DNA of 64,000 nucleotides from Desulfosporosinus sp049943955 (GTDB lineage Bacteria > Bacillota > Desulfitobacteriia > Desulfitobacteriales > Desulfitobacteriaceae): the NCBI RefSeq assembly GCF_049943955.1, contig NZ_JBNFTW010000012.1:79321-143320 (forward strand), written 5' to 3'. Under the pieces are notes generated by a model. The model was not told where the DNA came from and did no database searches. It was given only the letters and a program-made list of their open reading frames with translations. Of this stretch, positions 24,427-34,707 are shown one piece after another (within the stretch, counting starts at the first letter, position 1; each line of letters opens with the position of its first letter). A program made the position numbers and the translations under genes.

Positions 24427-26046
24427 ATGATCAGAAAGAAAAAATGGTTGGTTTCAGTCTTATCAGCCGCTCTTGTTCTTGGGTCTGTAGTTACTGGCTG
24501 CGGCACCTCAAGCACCCAAGCAACTCAAGGGGCTGATAAACCAATGAAGGTGAGTTTTGATCCGGGCGCAGAACCTAAAACCCTTGATCCCCAGATGTCC
24601 GACGGTGTTCCTGAAGCAATCATGGAGATGAATTTATTTGAAGGTTTAACCCGTCTGGATAAAAACAACGAACCGCAATTGGCAATTGCCAGCAGCATTG
24701 ATGTATCTGCTGACGGTTTGACCTACACTATCAAGATGAAGGATACAAAGTTCAGCAACGGAGATCCTGTAACTGCTGATGATTTTAAAGCTTCCTGGCT
24801 TCACGCCCTCGATCCGAATGCGGCTTCAAACTATGCTTACCAATTGTACTATTTTAAGAATGCGAAAGAATATAATGCCGGTAAAGCTACGGCAGATCAA
24901 GTGGGTATCGAAGTGAAAGACCCTCATACCTTAGTGCTTACTTTGGCAGCTCCTACGCCCTATTTCAAATCCTTGCTGGCTTTCCAAACCTATTATCCGG
25001 TTGACCAAAAGAATGTAAAAGCCAATAAGAACTGGAATACGGACGCCAAAACCTTTGTGAGTAACGGTCCTTTTACGATGAAGTCCTGGACTCACAACGA
25101 TTCCATGGTTCTGGTTAAAAACCCAAATTACTGGGATGCAGCCAATGTTAAACTCTCAGAACTCGATTTCAACTTAGTAGAAGATCACAAAGCTGCAGCG
25201 ACCGCCTTTGATGCTGGACAATTAGATGGCTTATATGATCCGACTCCGGAAGATATCGTCCGCTATCAAAAATCAGGAATCCTTAAGAAGGCTCCTCAGT
25301 TAGGTACCTATTTCTACCGTTTCAACACGACCAAAGCTCCTTTAAATGATCCTCGCGTCCGTGAGGCTCTGTCTATCTGTCTCAATCGTCAAGATTTAAT
25401 TACCAACGTCTTTAAAGGCGGGCAAGCTCCGGCCTATGCTTACGTGCCCGGTGGAGTTCCCGATGCCACGCCGGGTAAAGACTTCCGTGCCGTTGGCGGA
25501 AATTTCATTACCGAGGATATTGCTAAAGCCAAACAACTGTTAGCTGAGGCTGGTTATCCTGATGGTAAGAATTTCCCAACTCTGACACTCCTTTATAATA
25601 CTAACGGTACTCATCAACTTCCTGCCCAAGCTATTCAAGATTTCTGGCATAAGAATTTGGGTATCAATGTCAAATTGCTCGGCCAAGAATGGCAAGTTTA
25701 CCTGCAAACCATGCAAAACCTGCAATACGATGTTGCTCGCGCTGCCTGGAATGGCGATTATATCGATCCTATGACATTTATGGATATGTTCACCACTGGT
25801 AACGGTGAGAACCAAACCGGCTGGTCTAACGCCCAATATGACAAAGATATTGAGACTGCAAAAAACACAGCTGATCAAACGGTACGCATGAAAGCCATGC
25901 ATGACGCCGAAACCGTTTTAATGAAAGAAAAACCGATAATGCCCATTTATTACTATGTCCAAAACTACGTACTGAAAGATAACATTAAGGGTGTTCTTGT
26001 TAATCCCATGGGGGACTTTGATTTCAAAACCGCTTATCTTCAATAA
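24427..26046 (+). CDS. oppA: Peptide/nickel-type ABC transporter substrate-binding lipoprotein
   Basis: The protein has 539 aa. A lysine-rich signal is followed by a lipobox ending at VVTGC, so it is a membrane-anchored extracytoplasmic lipoprotein. It has the SBP_bac_5 pattern, including EPKTLDPQMSDG, FEGLTRLD and later SICLNRQDLI. ATG 24427 is backed by AAAGGAGGAAG; the longer reading from 24262 is not. It is the first gene of a five-gene opp unit, separated from oppB by a strong hairpin at 26069, a common way to raise expression of the binding protein. The ligand is an oligopeptide by family; given the purine cluster next door, another solute is possible. Confidence 0.88.
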   Translation: MIRKKKWLVSVLSAALVLGSVVTGCGTSSTQATQGADKPMKVSFDPGAEPKTLDPQMSDGVPEAIMEMNLFEGLTRLDKNNEPQLAIASSIDVSADGLTYTIKMKDTKFSNGDPVTADDFKASWLHALDPNAASNYAYQLYYFKNAKEYNAGKATADQVGIEVKDPHTLVLTLAAPTPYFKSLLAFQTYYPVDQKNVKANKNWNTDAKTFVSNGPFTMKSWTHNDSMVLVKNPNYWDAANVKLSELDFNLVEDHKAAATAFDAGQLDGLYDPTPEDIVRYQKSGILKKAPQLGTYFYRFNTTKAPLNDPRVREALSICLNRQDLITNVFKGGQAPAYAYVPGGVPDATPGKDFRAVGGNFITEDIAKAKQLLAEAGYPDGKNFPTLTLLYNTNGTHQLPAQAIQDFWHKNLGINVKLLGQEWQVYLQTMQNLQYDVARAAWNGDYIDPMTFMDMFTTGNGENQTGWSNAQYDKDIETAKNTADQTVRMKAMHDAETVLMKEKPIMPIYYYVQNYVLKDNIKGVLVNPMGDFDFKTAYLQ

Positions 26047-26068
26047 CATCATGTTGAGTGGACAGTAA

Positions 26069-26103
26069 GTTAAGGGGCAAGTTCCAATAACTTGCCCCTT
26101 AAC
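26069..26103 (+). terminator. Intercistronic hairpin oppA-oppB
   Basis: GTTAAGGGGCAAGTT and AACTTGCCCCTTAAC form a perfect 15-bp stem around CCAAT, without a T-run. It is probably an attenuator or mRNA stabiliser rather than a full stop. Confidence 0.75.
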
Positions 26104-26139
26104 TCTGTAATTTTGTAACTTTGATTGAGGGGGAGGAAT

Positions 26140-27072
26140 ATGGTTCGCTATTTACTCGGACGAATCCTGGCGGCTATTATAGTAATTTGGTTGGTTATAA
26201 CTCTGACCTTCTTTTTGATGCATGCAATACCCGGCGGCCCATTTGCTTCCGATAAGGTTTTGCTGCCCCAGGTTAAGGCCAACATTAATGCCCGTTACCA
26301 CTTGAATGATCCTCTGTTTAAGCAATATACCGATTATCTAAAAAATGCTGCACACTTTGACTTTGGACCCACTTTCCGTTATCAAGGGCGGTCTGTCAAT
26401 GATATTATTACAGAAGGCTTGCCTCGAACAGCGGCTATCGGTTCCATGGCAACTATTCTCGCCTTACTCTGCGGCACGTTTTTGGGAATTATCGCTGCCT
26501 TGAGGCAAAATAAAACGGCCGATTATGTGGCTACATTTTTGGCTACCATCGGTATCTCCGTACCAAGTTTCGTAATTGCTACTCTTTTACAGTATTATGT
26601 TGGATTTAAGCTCCATCTCTTCCCCCCCATCGGCTGGGGAGATCCAAATCAGCTTGTTATGCCCGTTCTGGCTTTAAGTGCCTATCCTGTGGCCCAAATC
26701 ACGCGTCTCACTCGGACAAGCATGCTCGATGTTCTTCATCAGGACTATATCAGAACTGCAAAGGCCAAGGGACTGCCTGGTTATATTGTTGTTTTCCGAC
26801 ACGCTCTCAAAAATGCCATTATCCCGCTTTTGACGTTTATGGGACCATTCTTTGCTTATATTCTCTGCGGCAATTTTGTTATCGAATATATCTTTAATAT
26901 TCCCGGAATTGGACAATATTTTGTTACCAGTATTACCAACCGTGATTATCCCGTGATCATGGGGACAACAATTCTGGTTGCCACCTTAATGGTCACGTTT
27001 AACCTTCTGGTGGATATTGCTTATACTCTGGTCGATCCACGCATCAAGCTAACTGATCAAAAGGGGGTCTGA
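26140..27072 (+). CDS. oppB: Peptide ABC transporter permease 1
   Basis: The protein has 310 aa with six membrane segments. It has the OppB N-terminus (RYLLGRILAAIIVIWLVITL) and the coupling EAA loop DYIRTAKAKGLPGYIVVFRHALKNA near 200. The ATG at 26140 follows GGGGGAGG; an upstream TTG overlaps that site. It ends two bases before oppC. Confidence 0.9.
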   Translation: MVRYLLGRILAAIIVIWLVITLTFFLMHAIPGGPFASDKVLLPQVKANINARYHLNDPLFKQYTDYLKNAAHFDFGPTFRYQGRSVNDIITEGLPRTAAIGSMATILALLCGTFLGIIAALRQNKTADYVATFLATIGISVPSFVIATLLQYYVGFKLHLFPPIGWGDPNQLVMPVLALSAYPVAQITRLTRTSMLDVLHQDYIRTAKAKGLPGYIVVFRHALKNAIIPLLTFMGPFFAYILCGNFVIEYIFNIPGIGQYFVTSITNRDYPVIMGTTILVATLMVTFNLLVDIAYTLVDPRIKLTDQKGV

Positions 27073-27074
27073 GC

Positions 27075-27986
27075 ATGAGTTTGCCGTTAGATTCATTTAC
27101 ACCACTGCAACAAACTCAAAAAACCGATGTGATTAACCGGCCAAGCACCACCCTCTGGCAGGATGCTCGCCGTCGTTTTAAAAAGAATCCTTTAGCTATG
27201 GGCGGGCTGATTGTTCTTGTCCTTATTTGTTTGTTTGGCTTTGGAGGGCCCTTCCTCTCTCACTTTAACTATTATTCCAATGACTTGAGCCATACCTTAA
27301 ACCCTCCCAGTTGGGTTCATCCCTTCGGCACTGATGAACTGGGCAGGGATATTTTAACCCGGGCTATGTATGGAACCCAGATTTCCCTGGCCATTGGCTT
27401 TGGTTCGGTACTGATTAACCTGACTATCGGAATCATCTATGGCGGTATCTCCGGTTATGTGGGCGGCCGCATTGATAATCTGATGCAACGGTTTATTGAT
27501 ATCATTTTCAGTGTCCCTGATATGTTATATGTAATTTTATTAATGGTTCTTCTTGGTTCTGGTCTGCGCAATATTTTTATTGTTCTCGGTATCGAATACT
27601 GGGTTACTATGGCCAGAATCATTCGCGGTCAAATCCTGACACTGCGGGAACAAGAATTTGTTTTAGCCGCCCGCACTCTGGGGGCAAGCACTCCCCGCAT
27701 TCTTTTCAAGCATTTGCTTCCCAATACCGTTGGGCAAATTATTGTAGTATCTGCTTTGCAGATACCTGCCGCTATTTTTATGGAAGCCTTCCTGAGCTTT
27801 ATTGGGTTAGGAGTGCAGCCTCCTTGGGTCAGCCTTGGATATATGGCTGCCGAGGGACGGGGGAATATTCCCGGTTCTGCTTTTGCTTTAATTTTCCCGG
27901 CAGCTTTAATTGCTATTTTAATGTTGTCATTTAACTTTATTGGTGATGGGCTGCGTGATGCCTTTGATCCTAAAATGCGCAAGTAA
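27075..27986 (+). CDS. oppC: Peptide ABC transporter permease 2
   Basis: The protein has 303 aa. The OppC N-terminal soluble segment (about 1-30) leads into a first TM. The family block PFGTDELGRDILTRAMYG lies near 83-100, and the EAA-type loop QEFVLAARTLGAS near 193-205. The ATG follows AAGGGGG. It lies between oppB and oppD. Confidence 0.9.
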   Translation: MSLPLDSFTPLQQTQKTDVINRPSTTLWQDARRRFKKNPLAMGGLIVLVLICLFGFGGPFLSHFNYYSNDLSHTLNPPSWVHPFGTDELGRDILTRAMYGTQISLAIGFGSVLINLTIGIIYGGISGYVGGRIDNLMQRFIDIIFSVPDMLYVILLMVLLGSGLRNIFIVLGIEYWVTMARIIRGQILTLREQEFVLAARTLGASTPRILFKHLLPNTVGQIIVVSALQIPAAIFMEAFLSFIGLGVQPPWVSLGYMAAEGRGNIPGSAFALIFPAALIAILMLSFNFIGDGLRDAFDPKMRK

Positions 27987-27998
27987 GGAGGAGATATT

Positions 27999-29018
27999 GT
28001 GGCTTTACTGGAAGTGGAAAACCTCAGCACCTCCTTCTATACCTATGCTGGAGAAGTGCAGTCAGTTTCGGGGGTTAGTTTTCATGTTGATGCAGGGGAA
28101 GCTGTAGGGATTGTCGGAGAATCCGGCTGCGGTAAGTCGGTAACAGTTCAGTCAATTATGCGTTTGATTCCCAATCCCCCAGGCAAAATCAAAAACGGTC
28201 AAATCCGTTTAGCGGGCCGAGATTTAGTCCACCTGCCGGAAAAAGAGATGCAGAAAATCCGCGGCAAAGAAATCGGTATGATCTTCCAAGACCCGATGAC
28301 AAGCCTAAATCCTGTGCTCACCATAGGGCGGCAGATGACAGAAGTCTTACAGCACCATGAAGGGATCGGCAAAAATGAAGCTTTAGGACGTGCTGCTAAA
28401 TATTTGACCATGGTGGGAATTTCTAATCCTGAACGTCGATTAAAACAATATCCTCATGAATTTTCCGGCGGAATGAGACAGAGGGTTATGATTGCCATGG
28501 CATTGCTCTGCAATCCCAAACTTTTAATTGCAGATGAACCAACAACTGCCTTGGACGTAACAATTCAGGCTCAGATATTGGAGTTAATGAAGGACTTAAA
28601 GGATAAAGTTAATACTTCGATTATCTTAATTACCCATGATTTAGGAGTTGTAGCCGGTCTTTGTTCGCGAATTATCGTCATGTATGGCGGCAAAATCGTA
28701 GAAATGGGCACAACCCAGGATATCTTTAAGGATCCTCGGCACCCTTATACTTGGGGATTGTTAAAAAGCGTTCCCAGGTTAGATGCCTCCAAGGGCAGCA
28801 AACTGGTGCCTATCGTCGGGAGCCCTCCCGATCTGCTTAATCCTCCTAAAGGATGCGGCTTTGCGGCACGCTGTCCACATGCTATGAAAATCTGTGATAC
28901 TCAGCCTCCAGCTTATACTAATCTTAATGAAAAACATCAAGCAGCGTGCTGGCTTCTTCATCCTGACGCTCCCAAGGTGACCTTCAACGGGATTGATGAG
29001 AAGGAGGCTAGATCATGA
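27999..29018 (+). CDS. oppD: Peptide ABC transporter ATP-binding protein 1
   Basis: The protein has 339 aa. Walker A GESGCGKS (near 39-46), signature FSGGMRQR near 150, Walker B LLIADEPTTALD near 172, and the C-terminal oligopeptide domain with a four-Cys group (CGFAARCPHAMKIC...C). The start is GTG behind AAGGAGGAG. Its stop overlaps the oppF start by four bases (ATGA). Confidence 0.92.
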   Translation: MALLEVENLSTSFYTYAGEVQSVSGVSFHVDAGEAVGIVGESGCGKSVTVQSIMRLIPNPPGKIKNGQIRLAGRDLVHLPEKEMQKIRGKEIGMIFQDPMTSLNPVLTIGRQMTEVLQHHEGIGKNEALGRAAKYLTMVGISNPERRLKQYPHEFSGGMRQRVMIAMALLCNPKLLIADEPTTALDVTIQAQILELMKDLKDKVNTSIILITHDLGVVAGLCSRIIVMYGGKIVEMGTTQDIFKDPRHPYTWGLLKSVPRLDASKGSKLVPIVGSPPDLLNPPKGCGFAARCPHAMKICDTQPPAYTNLNEKHQAACWLLHPDAPKVTFNGIDEKEARS

Positions 29019-29989
29019 GCAGCGAAGTTATTCTGGAAGTCAATAATCTAGTCAAGCACTTTCCGATTAGTGAGGGCTTTTTATCCCGTGAAAACAAAAA
29101 AGTTCATGCCGTAAACGGCATATCCTTTAAACTTCATCAGAGAGAAACTTTAGGCTTAGTTGGCGAGAGCGGATGCGGCAAATCAACGGCCGGGCGTACC
29201 ATTATCCGCCTCTATGAAGCGACATCCGGTGAAGCAAAATTTATGGGCCGCAATATCTATGACTTAAACAAAAAAGAAATGATGACTGTTCGCCGGGATA
29301 TGCAGATGATTTTTCAGGATCCCTATGCCTCACTTAATCCGCGGATGACTGTCGGGGATATTATCGGCGAAGCTCTCGACATTCATCGCCTGGCCAGCGG
29401 TCAAAAACGCACCAATCGAATCTATGAATTACTGGAAACTGTCGGGTTGAATTCCGAGCATGCCAACCGCTTCCCTCATGAATTTTCCGGTGGTCAGAGA
29501 CAACGGATTGGGATTGCCCGAGCTTTGGCGGTAAACCCCAAGCTGATCATCTGTGATGAACCTATCTCAGCTCTCGATGTCTCGATTCAGGCCCAAATCG
29601 TAAACATGCTGGAAGAATTACAGGAAAAACTAGGATTGACTTATCTATTTATTGCTCATGACCTTTCTATGGTCAAACATATCTCCCATCGTATCGCTGT
29701 GATGTACCTGGGACGAATTGTAGAGCTAACAACGAGCCAGGACCTTTATGATCATCCGATGCATCCTTATACACAAGCCTTATTATCGGCTATCCCGATC
29801 CCCGATCCGGATGTGGAACTAAAACGCTCTCGCATTGTCTTAGAGGGAGGGGTTCCAAGCCCCATTGACCCGCCGAGCGGCTGTTATTTCCGTACTCGTT
29901 GTCCAAAAGCCCAGCAACAATGTGCCCAAACAGCTCCTGAATTGAAAGATTGCGGCAACGGTCACTTGGTTGCCTGTCATCTGGTTTAG
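29015..29989 (+). CDS. oppF: Peptide ABC transporter ATP-binding protein 2
   Basis: The protein has 324 aa. Walker A GESGCGKS, signature FSGGQRQR, Walker B LIICDEPISALD, and the OppF C-terminal Cys motif (CYFRTRCPKAQQQC). The start overlaps oppD by four bases, indicating translational coupling. It is the last gene of the unit and is followed by the hairpin at 30009. Confidence 0.92.
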   Translation: MSSEVILEVNNLVKHFPISEGFLSRENKKVHAVNGISFKLHQRETLGLVGESGCGKSTAGRTIIRLYEATSGEAKFMGRNIYDLNKKEMMTVRRDMQMIFQDPYASLNPRMTVGDIIGEALDIHRLASGQKRTNRIYELLETVGLNSEHANRFPHEFSGGQRQRIGIARALAVNPKLIICDEPISALDVSIQAQIVNMLEELQEKLGLTYLFIAHDLSMVKHISHRIAVMYLGRIVELTTSQDLYDHPMHPYTQALLSAIPIPDPDVELKRSRIVLEGGVPSPIDPPSGCYFRTRCPKAQQQCAQTAPELKDCGNGHLVACHLV

Positions 29990-30008
29990 AACAGCTGCGG
30001 CTGACAAA

Positions 30009-30051
30009 ATAAGAGACGATTGCGCAAAAATGCAAACGTCTCTTATTTTTG
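30009..30051. terminator. Shared terminator oppF / pucR
   Basis: AATAAGAGACG and CGTCTCTTATT are a perfect 11-bp pair around a roughly 18-base loop, with T-rich and A-rich outer arms. It lies between convergent genes and can serve both. Confidence 0.8.
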
Positions 30052-30059
30052 TTTCTCAA

Positions 30060-31712
30060 TTATTCCCGCTGATTTAAAATTTGAATAATCTTTAACCCAA
30101 GTTCTAATTCTAAGCGATTTTTATAATCCTCTAAATCGAGTCCGGTGACCTCTTTAATCCGTTCTAAACGATAAAGCAAGGTTTTGTAATGAATAAAGAG
30201 CGCTTTTGCAGCTTTACTTGCGTTACCATTAAACTCCAAAAAGACTTCTAAACTCTTTAGTAGTTCCGTTTGGTTCTGCTGATCATAGTCCAAAAGCATT
30301 TTGAGTGATTTAGGTACAAAATCAGCCAGATCATTACCTTGACCAAACTTGCAAAGCATTCGATAGACACCTAGATCCTGGAACCAGGAAATGACGTCTT
30401 CCCCTTGAAGCATTTCTCCATAAATAAGAGCGTCCTGGGCCTCTTTATAACTTCTTGGAATCTCTTCGATCTCAGCGGCGACGTTCCCAATACCAATCCC
30501 AATCATAATTTTTTTCCAGCGTTTCTTCGCATGATCCTGAATTTCCCGCCCGGCCTTCTTAATCTCCTCGATCGTTTTGCTTGATCCTCTGACAGGCCAT
30601 AAAACAATGATTGAGTCACCTTTATGTCCGAGAATAAAGTCTTTCATCCGCGTTCTCATCACATTCATAATCAAAGACTGAATTTCAGCCTTAATTCCTT
30701 GAAAAGCTATTTTATCCTGTTTAATCTTCGTATCAGCTAAATACTCATCGAGATATTTGAGGCTAAACAGCACAACAACAAAGGGGCGATTAATTTCCCA
30801 AGCCAAGAGATTTGCTCTTTCACGCAAACTGCTAACTTCGATCTCTCCACTAATAAGTTTCTCAACAATATCATTGCTGAATTTTTGTTCGACTTCTCGG
30901 ACAGCAAAACGCCTGACCATCTCCAGGGTTACAACTGTAGTAGCTTGGTCCAAACAAATTAATTCCATCTCATGCATAGGTTTATTAATCTCAGTGACTA
31001 TTAAATAAGCTTTAATCTGACCTAAAGCTTGAATCGGCACCACAACTTGGTAAACAGGCTCTTCCCCTGCTCCATTTATTATGATGCGATAAGAATTGAA
31101 GTTCTTGCTCAGCAAGTCCCCTTCATAAAACGTCGTCATATCCTCAAAACAGCAAAATTTCTCATCAGTGGCAGACAAACATTTCCTTTGGTTATCAAAA
31201 ACACTCACCGGATTTCCAACCAATTCCGCTAAAGTCTTTGTGATCTTATCAAGGCCTTGGCATTGAAGTGCTAAAGCGGTAAACCGTTCCTGTATTTCTT
31301 TATAATATTTAAGTTCAATAACTTGCTTGTTAAAGAGTATCTCCATGACAGGATACATAATATCCACATAGCGAACATTACCTTCTAATTGTATAATAGG
31401 CAAACCAATCTCATCGGCAATCTCCAGGATATCCGGCGGGATTCTATCAACAAAGCGCCGTATTTTAACCGCCAGCGCGCAGACGTCTTTGGCAGCAAGA
31501 TTTCGGATGAACTCACGATAGTTTACCTTTCCTCCCAAGGTGGAATATAAACTTGTCAGGAGCAGTTCACCACCGGCCAGCCAATCGACGATATCCGGAG
31601 CTTCCATAATGGTAACCCCTTTAACCACATTCTTAAGGCCCTGGGCACCTGCCATTACTTGTGACGTTCGCAGAGGTTCAAGTTTGAGCAATTTCTCAAC
31701 GGTTAATTCCAC
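30060..31712 (-). CDS. pucR: PucR-family transcriptional regulator
   Basis: The protein has 550 aa. The N-terminal PucR sensory domain (about 1-125) includes EAPDIVDWLAGGELLLTS. A middle region (about 150-430) is typical of the CdaR/PucR family. The C-terminal HTH_30 domain has the family ending NGNASKAAKALFIHYKTLLYRLERI. In Bacillus, PucR activates purine catabolic genes in response to allantoin-type compounds. Here it lies beside the allantoin permease and amidohydrolase unit on the same strand, making it the likely regulator. The start is GTG 31712 behind AGGAGGAG. Confidence 0.85.
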   Translation of the reverse strand: MELTVEKLLKLEPLRTSQVMAGAQGLKNVVKGVTIMEAPDIVDWLAGGELLLTSLYSTLGGKVNYREFIRNLAAKDVCALAVKIRRFVDRIPPDILEIADEIGLPIIQLEGNVRYVDIMYPVMEILFNKQVIELKYYKEIQERFTALALQCQGLDKITKTLAELVGNPVSVFDNQRKCLSATDEKFCCFEDMTTFYEGDLLSKNFNSYRIIINGAGEEPVYQVVVPIQALGQIKAYLIVTEINKPMHEMELICLDQATTVVTLEMVRRFAVREVEQKFSNDIVEKLISGEIEVSSLRERANLLAWEINRPFVVVLFSLKYLDEYLADTKIKQDKIAFQGIKAEIQSLIMNVMRTRMKDFILGHKGDSIIVLWPVRGSSKTIEEIKKAGREIQDHAKKRWKKIMIGIGIGNVAAEIEEIPRSYKEAQDALIYGEMLQGEDVISWFQDLGVYRMLCKFGQGNDLADFVPKSLKMLLDYDQQNQTELLKSLEVFLEFNGNASKAAKALFIHYKTLLYRLERIKEVTGLDLEDYKNRLELELGLKIIQILNQRE

Positions 31713-31833
31713 GTTACTCCTCCTGTTTATAACCTTACTTATAGTATAGTATCGTCAATAATTCGTTTATTTCTCCCCATTTCCTGCCCCCAAATCATTA
31801 ATGCTGAAAAATGCATTTACATATGAAATTAAA

Positions 31834-31859
31834 GGAAGCCGTCTTTTCAGCCGACTTCC
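31834..31859 (-). terminator. Terminator of the allantoin permease unit
   Basis: On the minus strand GGAAGTCGGCT and AGACGGCTTCC pair over about ten positions around GAAA, followed by TTTAATTTC. It lies 28 bases after the permease stop. Confidence 0.7.
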
Positions 31860-31886
31860 CCTAACTTAAATCTATGATTTTACTAA

Positions 31887-33287
31887 CTAATTATTCTCAA
31901 ATATTGTGCCACTTTTAAATTTCGACCCTTTAAAGGCAAATTTCATCAGGAGATAGTAAGCAATTCCTGCAACTACCAGGCCAATTATCCAGGCTAGATC
32001 GACTTTCAAAAAGGCGGCACCTGCTCCAATCAGCATGGCAAGTATTGCTGCCGCATTATAGCCGGCAAAGACACCCGCTTGATTGTACAATTCACTAACT
32101 TCTACACGTTGTTTTCTTAGGATATAATATTCAATAAGCAAAATGGCAACAATTGGTCCCAAGAACGCTGAATAGATAAGAATGAACATATCCAGACCTT
32201 TGGCTGAGGAGTCCTGAACAAGAACCCAGGGAAAAGCACACAGCCCTAAGAGTCCAGTTATAAATACGGCTACTTTATATTTCAATTTCGTAAACAGTTG
32301 AATGACATAAGTTGGAGTGACAATATTGGCAACCATGTTTGTGGCAACAGCACCAAGAACGATGAAGGCCGATACAAATACTGTAATATAGGGATTATCA
32401 ACGACGATGGCAAAAGCTTTGACAGGATTGGAGATACCGGTTGCCGATGCCAGCATAGCGCCAATCGTAATAACAAAACCATAGGCCAACACAATCGGTG
32501 AGAAATAGAGGAAGCCACGTTTTCCATCGCGAATGCCCGATTTTAACTCTCTCGAATAGTCGGCAGCACTTAAAAAGATACCTGCATAATTCCCCAGGAA
32601 AACCATGATGAAGGAAAAGAAGGGCAACCCCCATGACCCAGTGGCATGAACCCATTTTTGACTGACGACACCATTATACTTTGTTACGAGAATGCCAAAC
32701 ACATAAACCAGGGCAACCATAATTACGATAGAAGTCAGCGTTTCAACCCACTTAATTGCATGGAATCCGTACATCGAGATTACAATTTGTACCAATTGAA
32801 GAACAACAAAACAAATAACAACATTATTAAAGGCTCCGCCGGTAATGGCCTTGGCAATTTCGTTTAGGGCTGTACCGCCGATCCAGCTCTGGACACCATA
32901 CCAAACAACGGCAGGAATGCCGCGCAATAGTGAGGTTACAGTAGCTCCTTTTAGGCCAAAAGACATTCTAAGTTGTACGACATAAGGAATTCCGGTTCGA
33001 TAACCGAGTCTGTCATTTAAGGCAAATACTGTTGAGATAATGGCGATAGCGATAATGGCAGCTGCAAAGGTCTGAACGATATTCAACGTAGCAACTCCAG
33101 CAACGACTAAACTCGCTCCCAGTGTCATATTACCTAAGTTAACGCCGTCTCCGATCCACATAAACATATAGGGGATTGGGCCTACTGTCCGTTCGTTTGG
33201 AGATCTCGGATTCAAAGCTTCATCATGATCTGCCGACTGAGAAACCTGGGTTACGTTTGTTTCGAGGTTTCCTGAATTTGTAGACAT
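31887..33287 (-). CDS. NCS1-family permease (allantoin/nucleobase type)
   Basis: The protein has 466 aa and about 12 membrane segments. It opens with the NCS1 pattern NERTVGPIPYMFMWIGDGVNLGNMTLG and contains the conserved GIPAVVWYGVQSWIGG block near 125-140. The family imports uracil, cytosine, hydantoins or allantoin with Na+ or H+. It is third in a unit after two allantoinase-type genes, so allantoin or a related ureide is the likely substrate; pucI is the Bacillus counterpart. GAGGAG precedes the ATG. Confidence 0.87.
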   Translation of the reverse strand: MSTNSGNLETNVTQVSQSADHDEALNPRSPNERTVGPIPYMFMWIGDGVNLGNMTLGASLVVAGVATLNIVQTFAAAIIAIAIISTVFALNDRLGYRTGIPYVVQLRMSFGLKGATVTSLLRGIPAVVWYGVQSWIGGTALNEIAKAITGGAFNNVVICFVVLQLVQIVISMYGFHAIKWVETLTSIVIMVALVYVFGILVTKYNGVVSQKWVHATGSWGLPFFSFIMVFLGNYAGIFLSAADYSRELKSGIRDGKRGFLYFSPIVLAYGFVITIGAMLASATGISNPVKAFAIVVDNPYITVFVSAFIVLGAVATNMVANIVTPTYVIQLFTKLKYKVAVFITGLLGLCAFPWVLVQDSSAKGLDMFILIYSAFLGPIVAILLIEYYILRKQRVEVSELYNQAGVFAGYNAAAILAMLIGAGAAFLKVDLAWIIGLVVAGIAYYLLMKFAFKGSKFKSGTIFENN

Positions 33288-33339
33288 TTTTACCTACTCC
33301 TCTTCTTAAGCGTTAGCCCTATTCTAAGCGATCCCTAAA

Positions 33340-34692
33340 TTAAACAAGAGGTCTTAAATGTTTGCCGATTGGTTGGGAAACTACTTTTCCGTCTTTAAAT
33401 ATGGTCTTACCTCTGAGAATGGTTTGAGTAATTTTTCCGCGGAAGGTGCTGCCTACATAAGGGCTGGCCTTATGTTTATAGAAAAGATCTTCTGCCTGAA
33501 GTGTAAACTCCTGATTTAAGTCAACCAGCGCAAAATCCCCGTCAAATCCTAAGTCAATCTTTCCTTTCCCAGGAATTTTAAAAACCTCATTTACATTTTG
33601 TGCTGTCAATTTGGCAATATCGGCAAGGGGTACTTTTCGCTCATGATAACCATGAGTAAGCAGTGACGACAACGTCGTTTGACAAGCCGAGATCCCTCCC
33701 CAAACCTTCAAAAACTCTCCGTCTTTCAGCTTAGGATCACACGGTGAATGATCAGAAGAGATAAAGGTAAATTCACCGTTTAACAATTTACCCCACATTT
33801 TTGTTTGGTTTTGAGCATTGCGGATTGGAGGCGAACATTTAGCGACAGTTCCCATCCGTTCAACATCGTCATCGGTAAGAATTAAATAATGACCAATAGT
33901 TTCACAGGAAACATCAACCCCCCTGTTCCTGGCCTCTGTTACTAACTCCACTGCCCTTGCTGTACTAACGTGGGCAATAATCAATTTGCAGCCCGTTTCC
34001 TCAGCGTAGGAAATCATTCGTGAGACATTTTCAATTTCTGTTATGGGGGAATGAGCTGCAAAATAGTCACGAACGGTCGTCTTATTGTTGGCCAGAGCTT
34101 GAGCAGTCAAGGCACTCACAATCTCCGCGTTTTCGCAATGGACCATGAGAGGATATCCTAACTTAGCTAATTTCTCCATGCCGACTACGGCCGTGTAATC
34201 GTCCATTCTCTCAAACTCTGCAATTCCACTGAAACATGAGAAGGCCTTAAATCCAACCACGCCGCATTCGGCGAGCTCTTCAAGCCTATCTAAATTTTTA
34301 GGCGTAAGTCCGCCCCAAAATCCATAATCGACTAAAGAATCTCTCTGGGCAACGGCAAGCTTATTGTTAAAGTTTTTAGCATCTAACGTACAGGGATTGC
34401 AGTTAAGAGGCATATCAAAATAAGCAACCCCTCCACCGGCAGCCAGTGCGTTACTTCCAGTGGCGATAGTTTCCCACTCCGTTCGGCCTGGATCGTTAAA
34501 ATGAACATGTCCGTCTGTGGTACCGGGAAAAACATAGTTTCCTGTGGCATCAATAATTTCCTTAGCCTCGCCGCTTATTTCCTCAGCAATTTCAACAATT
34601 TTCTCATCATCAACAGCAACATCGGCTTTTTTGACACCTTCTGGACAAACAAGCATTCCCTGCCGAATAATTAAGTCATAACGCTTGCTCAT
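33340..34692 (-). CDS. allB: Allantoinase-type cyclic amidohydrolase (AllB paralogue 1)
   Basis: The protein has 450 aa. The metal motif is DGHVHFNDPG (near 59-68), the metal-bridging Lys is in VGFKAF near 147, and two later metal His residues lie in LMVHCEN near 184 and the IIAHVS block near 239. SSDHSPC near 312 carries the catalytic Asp. These are the marks of allantoinase/dihydropyrimidinase. Allantoinase opens allantoin to allantoate in the cytoplasm. A strong GGAGAGGGGG site precedes the ATG. It starts 15 bases after the paralogue at 34708. Confidence 0.87.
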   Translation of the reverse strand: MSKRYDLIIRQGMLVCPEGVKKADVAVDDEKIVEIAEEISGEAKEIIDATGNYVFPGTTDGHVHFNDPGRTEWETIATGSNALAAGGGVAYFDMPLNCNPCTLDAKNFNNKLAVAQRDSLVDYGFWGGLTPKNLDRLEELAECGVVGFKAFSCFSGIAEFERMDDYTAVVGMEKLAKLGYPLMVHCENAEIVSALTAQALANNKTTVRDYFAAHSPITEIENVSRMISYAEETGCKLIIAHVSTARAVELVTEARNRGVDVSCETIGHYLILTDDDVERMGTVAKCSPPIRNAQNQTKMWGKLLNGEFTFISSDHSPCDPKLKDGEFLKVWGGISACQTTLSSLLTHGYHERKVPLADIAKLTAQNVNEVFKIPGKGKIDLGFDGDFALVDLNQEFTLQAEDLFYKHKASPYVGSTFRGKITQTILRGKTIFKDGKVVSQPIGKHLRPLV

Positions 34693-34707
34693 AGTTATCC
34701 CCCTCTC